Shown: positions 58,626 to 64,000 of the stretch, piece by piece | How the letters are laid out: each line of letters opens with the position of its first letter | Numbering within the stretch: the stretch's first letter is position 1 | From: Catonia carolina | Taxonomy: Eukaryota; Arthropoda; Insecta; Hemiptera; Achilidae | Length of the DNA stretch: 64,000 nt | Reading direction: 5' to 3' | Assembly (NCBI GenBank): GCA_035578175.1 | Contig: JAQMRL010000005.1 | Location: forward strand, 52,495,722-52,559,721 | Position numbers and translations under genes: made by a program | Notes under the pieces: generated by a model | What the model saw: the letters and a program-made list of their open reading frames with translations, nothing else | Databases searched by the model: none | Told to the model about the DNA's origin: nothing

Positions 58626-59659
58626 GACTTTACTGTGGTCAAAAAATAATCGACACCCAAAATTTTAATCAATAACTTTAATTATTAGGTAAACTTTAAA
58701 AGAAACTTTTAATAAACATTTTTAAGATAAAAATAAAACCAGATTGAAAACATTATAAAGTTGAATTTCTTTTAAGTTTTAGGACTATGAGTAATACCGT
58801 TTACTTCTTTTTTAGTAAAGAACAGCTACCAGTTATGTGAGACTGTTAATACAGTTATTAAAGTTATATCGAACACGAATTTTCTCTCGTAGCCATTAAG
58901 TTTATCATTAAAAATAACTTTGTACTAAGAAAATTAATATACCTATTAAAGAATCGTCTTTTCCTCACCGCTGCACAAAGATTAAACTCCCTTTATCTCA
59001 TTTTTAATACTTTAGGTTGTTAAAATAACATTACATTTAATATTTCATTTTCTTCTCTTTCTGGAATTTCTCTTTTTCCAACTAATTCAACTACATTATT
59101 TTATTTCAACAAATTAAAAGAAAATTTAATATTTATAGGATCTGTAAGACTGGTAATTATAATGCCTTTCATTATAATAAATCTGTGTGGTGGTACAGTT
59201 ATTAAAATAACTGACAATTGAGGTTAAGATTGTTGGTTTGATTCAAGTTTAATGGTAGGGTATAATTTATTGCAATTAAAATTTTTCAGGACCAAATTTA
59301 AGGAGGAGAGACTGTGCAGAAGAGTAAAATATTTTTGATCTTATTTTTTTGTTTTATATTGTTTTAAATTTGTGCTTTAAAATTACGTAAAATATAGGCA
59401 TCTCTACGATGACTAGAAATATTTTTATTAATATATTTTCGAAGCTATTTGTGAAATCAAACTCTGTGATACAGCAATAGTGAGGTAACTCAAATTAGAC
59501 CGAATTACAAGGGTGATAAGGCTGTGTCAGATTACCAAAAAGTGTTTCAAGAAAAATATTAATTTTGGCAGGAAGAAAATTTATCTATCGTTTTTGAAGA
59601 AATGGGTGAACCTCATCCACCCTAGTCACAATTAAGAGGTAATAATTGTAAATAAACTC

Positions 59660-59800
59660 AACTCCACGGCAAACTGGTTACACTGCTAGACTACAATGCA
59701 CTGCAAATTGGAAGTTCTGATTTCAATTACCGACCAGGCTCTGGAAATTTATTGCACCTACAAATTATAACTTACTGATACTGTTCTTTTGTATGAAATG
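59660..59800 (+). repeat. tRNA-derived SINE tS2, forward copy
   Basis: ACTCCACGGCAAACTGGTTA (A-box region), TCTGATTTCAATTACCGACC (worn B box) and AGGCTCTGGAAATTTATTGC. Confidence 0.65.
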
Positions 59801-59849
59801 GAAAATTGAATTTTCAAGAAACGAAAAGTTGACAAATATGATATATTAA

Positions 59850-60490
59850 AATTACGGATCGATGTGGATTAAGGTTTCATAGAAAGACTGAAGGATGAAT
59901 AAGGAAGTCCTAAATGAGATACATAAAAAGCTAGAATTGATTTCACCATGAAAAGACGAAAACTGGAGTATTTCGGACATGTTATGTCATCGTAGTGGCA
60001 GAGTTGTGAATCTGCATTTTAGGTGAATTTCATCTAATTTTGTAATTTTAAGTAGTTCTGATCAATACACGTTGTGACAAAGTTGCGAAACTACATCTTT
60101 TACCATTACTAAGCAATATGAATTCATGTTTTTGCATCTCACTGAAAAATTGGAATTTAGAAAGTGGTAAAAACGCGAAAGTTGAGTCAGGAAGGTGTTT
60201 TTTTTGCCTTCCTGAAAAATTGGCATTTTGCAAATTCGCAACTTTGCCACCAATGTAACGATGTGTGGAGAGAAATTCCATTTCCTGCAATGGATTATAC
60301 AGGGTAAAATAGCACGAAAAAGGAGCACAGGGAAACAAAGAACATCTTGGTTAAAATCCTACGAGCCTGGTACAATTATTCCGCCTCAGAAATATTTAAG
60401 GGAGCAATGTCAAAAATAAAAGAATTTTGTTGTGATCGCCAATCTTTGGTAGAAAAAGGCATCTAAAGAAGAAGAGAAAGATTGTTTTCT
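59850..60490 (+). pseudogene. LINE reverse-transcriptase tail, split by a nested element
   Basis: Before the break: KARIDFTMKRRKLEYFGHVM. After it: EKFHFLQWIIQGKIARKRST, GKQRTSWLKS, then decay. The two halves align with GLIMGNESQY..AILQKKIQGEQEPSRRRVSWLRNL of the 43955 fragment, so a 270-bp element at 59988-60262 separates them. Confidence 0.75.
59988..60262. mobile_element. MITE-like element nested in LINE tail
   Basis: GTGGCAGAGTTGTGAATCTGC at 59996 is mirrored by GCAAATTCGCAACTTTGCCAC at 60232-60252. A third related block (GACAAAGTTGCGAAACTAC) lies inside at 60075. The flank pairing suggests a short ATGT duplication, not certain. Confidence 0.72.
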
Positions 60491-60742
60491 ACTTACATTT
60501 CTCATTGAGTTTCTCTGAATTATATTCACGAGGCCTTTTTTGAGAATAAATGAAAACTCACTTCAGTAGTTCATTTGTCAATGCACTCGATTAGATTCCC
60601 GGGTAGATTTTGAAACAGTCTATAACTATTTTGTATGGTATACCCTAATAAATCGTTAATGACTCATAAAAAAATTTCAAGGTTTGATTTTCTGATTTTA
60701 AAATAAGTTTCTTTAATTTTAGTGTAAAATAACTTTTACTTA

Positions 60743-60910
60743 AGCCAACTACGTGGTCTAGGGTACAAGTGCCATTTTGCACTGCATTGCAAAATGGCAG
60801 GTCCCAGTTTTAATTCCCGGAGAAATTTTTTTACAAATTATAACACACTGCTACAGTTATTTAATCCACTGCCTCGCTAAAGAATGACTAAGCTGATTTG
60901 CCACATAATT
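60743..60910 (+). repeat. tRNA-derived SINE tS2, forward copy
   Basis: CCAACTACGTGGTCTAGGG head, CCCAGTTTTAATTCCCGG B box, then ACACACTGCTACAGTTATT. A CATTTTGC repeat gives a local hairpin at 60770-60798. Confidence 0.7.
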
Positions 60911-61584
60911 AACTGAACGTAAATTAATAATCATAGAATTATAAAATTATACTTTCTGAATCTCTAGATATAAAATAGCGTTGATAACCACCTTGGTTTT
61001 TCGCTTTAAAGAAAAAATAGACACAAAACATCAATGTTAAAAATACAAGAAATTATACTTCAAGGTTAGTATGTATAAAAACTGAAGATAAAAAGTTGAT
61101 TTATTGTTTAAATTTGAGAGAAATTTAGGAAGAATATCTTGTTAATGGAACCCATTAATTTACTTTATCATTATCACACTTTATTCTGAATTATATGCTG
61201 TGTTTAAAGTATGTTGTATTTTTGTAATATTTTTACCTTCTTATATTTTCATGTTTATTTTTACCTGAAGACTAAACTGTGGGAAAATGACTAAAAAATT
61301 ACTTATTCTTAATTTCCACAGATATGTTGTAGAATTACAAAAATTAGGTTTGCGATCGTGAAATTAAAACATTTTGGCACTTTAATTTTCAAATTAATAT
61401 ACTTAGAAAATATAAGTGAACCCAAAATTTTCAAGTCCAGTTTTTGGACTGGTTTGAAATAGTTTTTATAAAACTAAACTAACTCAAAGAATTTTCTTGA
61501 AATTTTTATAATCTGATCTTAATTTTTTTTTTAAAACTTCTTGATTTTATGATCTGGTTTTGGTAGCCATGTTTAGGACAAAGG
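60911..61584. other. AT-rich non-coding stretch
   Basis: No gene or repeat border recognised. Confidence 0.4.
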
Positions 61585-62190
61585 AAGGGTACATGAGAAA
61601 AGTTAACTCTGCTATGGAAGATGTATGTCAGTGACTTCGTAGGAGGAAGTTACAACTAGCCCCTGAAAAGCCGGAAGCGGTGATAATGGCCAGAAGATGA
61701 AGGCTTAGCCCTCTTAAGTTTAAGGTTGGTGATGTCGAGGTGGTGCCTGAGAGGATACTGAAGTACCTCGGAGTGTGGTTGGACTCTGGAAGAAACTGTC
61801 GGTTGCATACAATCGAGGAGTTAGCTAATATCGAAAGAATTTACAGTACTTTAAATAGATTGATGTCCAACATTATGAGCCCAAGGTAAGCAGAGATTGA
61901 TGTTGGCAGCAGTGGTAACATCTGTGGTATTGTATGGAGTACCTGTTTGTCCAGAGCTCTAAATATTAAAAGTTACTGAGGTAAGTTTTAAGGAACTGGC
62001 ACTGAAAATATCTAATGCTTATAGAAGTGTATCAACAGATGGGGTCCTGGTGATTTCAGGGATGACTCCATGGGATCTAGTGGAGTGCGGAAGGGAAGAT
62101 TTACGAGCTGATGTTGATAAAGAGGAATGTTGGAGGGGATTACTTGGCAGGTGCCAAAGGAGATGGAGTGAAGCTAGGGTCGGGGAGTGA
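61585..62190 (+). pseudogene. R1-like LINE reverse-transcriptase fragment
   Basis: The frame reads VNSAMEDVCQ, RRRKLQLAPEKPEAVIMARR, FKVGDVEVVPERILKYLGVW, and LDSGRNCRLHTIEELANIER. After a shift it gives LALKISNAYRSVSTDGVLVI and SGMTPWDLVECGREDLRADV. The LAPEKTEAV, IKYLGVWLD and SAYRTVSTxAxLVIAGxxP series is characteristic of R1-clade (and related) reverse transcriptases. Stops and frameshifts make it inactive. Confidence 0.85.
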
Positions 62191-62400
62191 GAATACATAC
62201 GTAATGAAATATTACATGAAGAATTACAAATTCCATATGTCGTTGACATCATCAAACAATACTATGAACAATTTCACTGAAAAATCAGCAGACACAAAAA
62301 TGACCTGAAAAATCATATGCTCCCAACACCTACCTGTTAGGCTAATTCTCATTGGAGGTCAAAGAAGAAATGGTACAGAGATTTACTAAAAACATAACAG
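62191..62400 (+). pseudogene. Jockey-like LINE tail
   Basis: Frame IRNEILHEELQIPYVVDIIK, QYYEQFH, stop, KISRHKNDLKNHMLPTPT, KKKWYRDLL. The LHxDLxIPxVxDxIKxY..HxNxL pattern is the C-terminus of Jockey-clade elements, unlike the R1-type fragment directly before it, which suggests two elements placed end to end or a misfit in my reading. Confidence 0.65.
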
Positions 62401-63033
62401 CAATCACGTAATTAATATAGCACCGTTAATTGTATCATATTCAATATTTAAAAATCATATTAGACTATAAATGCAGTAACACAACACAAAGCGTTACTAT
62501 TGGTAGTTCAGCTTCATTACGTCACTCATGCCACATTCCATCTTACTCATAGCATATTTATAATTTGTTATTAACAGGAATGAATAAAGAATATATATAT
62601 ATATATATTGAAAAAGTAACACATTTTAAGACACTGCAAAACGTTACTACTACGAGAAATTCAACAACAGACAAATCCTAACAAACCAATACTGACAAAG
62701 TAAACAACGGAATGTTGAATGTGTTATGGCCAACCTATTGAAAAAATATCCTATTACATATACATCACTTGGTTTACCTAACACAATAATGTGCAAAAAA
62801 GTTACCTTATAACTATTGGCTTTTCTTCCAAAACTTTTTTCGAATTGATTATGCAAAATATTTAATTTTTTAGGAGTTTATGTTTGAAATTATTGACCTC
62901 TTTTTGTTTATACTTTTGTTTCATTGTAGATCCTTAGGTAGAAAGAATTTTAGTGACATCAATGTTAAGAGATTTTGTTAGATAGAGAAAGATTTTGCTA
63001 CATATGAGTTTAAAACCAAAACATAATAGCAGA
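62401..63033. other. AT-rich stretch with small AT microsatellite
   Basis: AT repeat at about 62590-62609; nothing else recognised. Confidence 0.45.
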
Positions 63034-63417
63034 TTGTTGTTGTTTAGGTCATCAGCTGAAAGGCTAGTTTGAATCTCTAGAGGCTTAACTAAGTAAAACG
63101 AGGAATAAGGTGGTTTACATCACTGAGTGGAAAAGTATGCTTATCAGCATGCCAAGCCCTCTGAAAAGCAACTACTTTCCACCCAGCAAATATCACTTTT
63201 TCCATTCACCACAGGGTGTGGCTGTATATTGAAATTCATAACTCTCAGAGGAGATAACTTTGACTACTATCTTTTACACCTCTACCTCTTCTGTCTTAAA
63301 TAGTTCAATCACATAATTGGCTGACCATGTTGAAAGAAACAGAACTATTTTATATAGCCCTGGAACTAGCAAATCGAGTGCAAATAATTTAACACTCCAC
63401 CTGGCAGTTATGGGCAA
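63034..63417 (+). repeat. HC-SINE copy 13
   Basis: Full-length forward copy from TTGTTGTTGTTTAGGTCATC to CTGGCAGTTATGGGCA with a small deletion after GGTGGTTTACATCAC. Confidence 0.87.
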
Positions 63418-63476
63418 AGCGGATATTATCAAAACTATTAAATATTTTTTAATCCCTAATTTAAGTTGCAATCTTT

Positions 63477-63828
63477 TAAACTTAGGAATAATAAGAAACC
63501 GCATGACCTAATGAGATGAGGACGATAGGTATGGCGTGTAAATGAGGTGTAGTCTTGTACAGACTCAGGTCGACCATTCCTGGGAGAGTATGGTTGATTG
63601 AGCCCCAATCATCAAAGTACATTGGTAACCACTCTCTAGTAATCAAATCCATAATATGGATTTTATATTTTAAAAGTTAACTTTAATTTATATTTTTAAA
63701 GTTTAACTTTTATATTATAAAAGTTACAAACTTTACTAGATTTCGAACCTGGAACTTTCGTTTTTTGAAAATCAGCTGTTTAACAGCTGACTCGCGGCGA
63801 CGACTTACCACTAGACAAACTCGGTGAG
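63477..63828 (-). repeat. tRNA-derived SINE tS3, copy 3
   Basis: Inverse copy. GACCTAATGAGATGAGG tail block, TTTCGAACCTGG B-box complement, ATCAGCTGTTTAACAGCTGA hairpin, then CGCGGCGACGACTTACCACT. An AT-rich insert of about 70 bp (63655-63730) separates body and head. Confidence 0.8.
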
Positions 63829-64000
63829 TAACTATTAAAAATAAATATAGATTTTTTCAGATCTTCAATAATCAAAATCATTAAACCCTGTCATTTTTTT
63901 GAATTTTTATAAAGATCTGGTAGAAAGAATACCAGCTCATATTGAAGTGATGGTTACGAAAGTTTTTAAGATCAGAAAGAAAAATTGTTTACTCATTACT

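Noticed and set aside
60048..60338. Two overlapping minus-strand frames of 88-96 codons
   Set aside because: They lie across the nested MITE and the antisense of the LINE tail; no protein features.
60490..60570. Donor-like GTAAGTAG/GTGAGTTT on the minus strand as the exon upstream of exon A
   Set aside because: The preceding codons show no ligand-binding-domain sequence and no consistent frame.
1..64000. Direct-repeat arrays as CRISPR or bacterial-style operons
   Set aside because: Repeats are dispersed transposons and SINEs; splice sites, pol III boxes and LINE remains show a eukaryotic genome.

Overview
The window looks like a piece of an insect nuclear genome. It is AT-rich, has no bacterial-style gene packing, and carries spliced exons of an arthropod-type ligand-gated chloride channel. 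Most of the rest is decayed non-LTR retrotransposons, tRNA-derived SINEs and small DNA transposons. I cannot fix the insect order from sequence alone.

The only host gene I can support well is on the minus strand: a Cys-loop ligand-gated chloride-channel subunit, most like the pH-sensitive chloride channel (pHCl) type. Four consecutive internal exons were found by reading the reverse strand: 45252-45188, 27399-27179, 25174-25092 and 21659-21519. Every border is GT-AG and all three junction phases agree (0, 2, 1), giving an uninterrupted 169-codon stretch of the extracellular ligand-binding domain that includes the Cys-loop. The introns between them are 17.8, 2.0 and 3.4 kb. The transmembrane exons are not seen in 1-21518, so the next intron appears longer than 21 kb. 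The exons upstream of 45252 were not recognised. Much of the window is therefore probably intron of this one gene.

Mobile DNA by region. 0-10 kb: a mariner-like transposase remnant, an interspersed repeat here called R4, and non-LTR reverse-transcriptase tails. 11.3-13.2 kb: a long imperfect palindrome whose left arm is split by a 587-bp element with an 8-bp target duplication. 14.9-16.2 kb: a Tigger/pogo element with TA-flanked terminal repeats and a nested SINE. 21.8-23 kb: a CENP-B-type HTH remnant and a probable TTAA element. 25-34 kb: several tRNA-SINEs with target duplications, a TTAA element nested in a SINE, and LINE tails. 36.8-39.6 kb: an inverted-repeat element and a 1.3-kb transposon with six copies of one motif. 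43.4-44.8 kb: a TTAA element with a central hairpin, then a LINE reverse-transcriptase fragment. 46.2-50.8 kb: a dispersed repeat with a long polypyrimidine tract, then a 2.2-kb TTA-flanked transposon inside a tandem array. 51-64 kb: R4, SINEs, an element nested in a LINE tail, and R1-like and Jockey-like fragments.

The most abundant repeat is a roughly 390-400-bp retroposon (called HC-SINE here). It has 13 copies on both strands, 9-11-bp target duplications, and an unusual structure of successive short palindromes. I found no CRISPR, bacterial operon, rRNA or functional tRNA gene.
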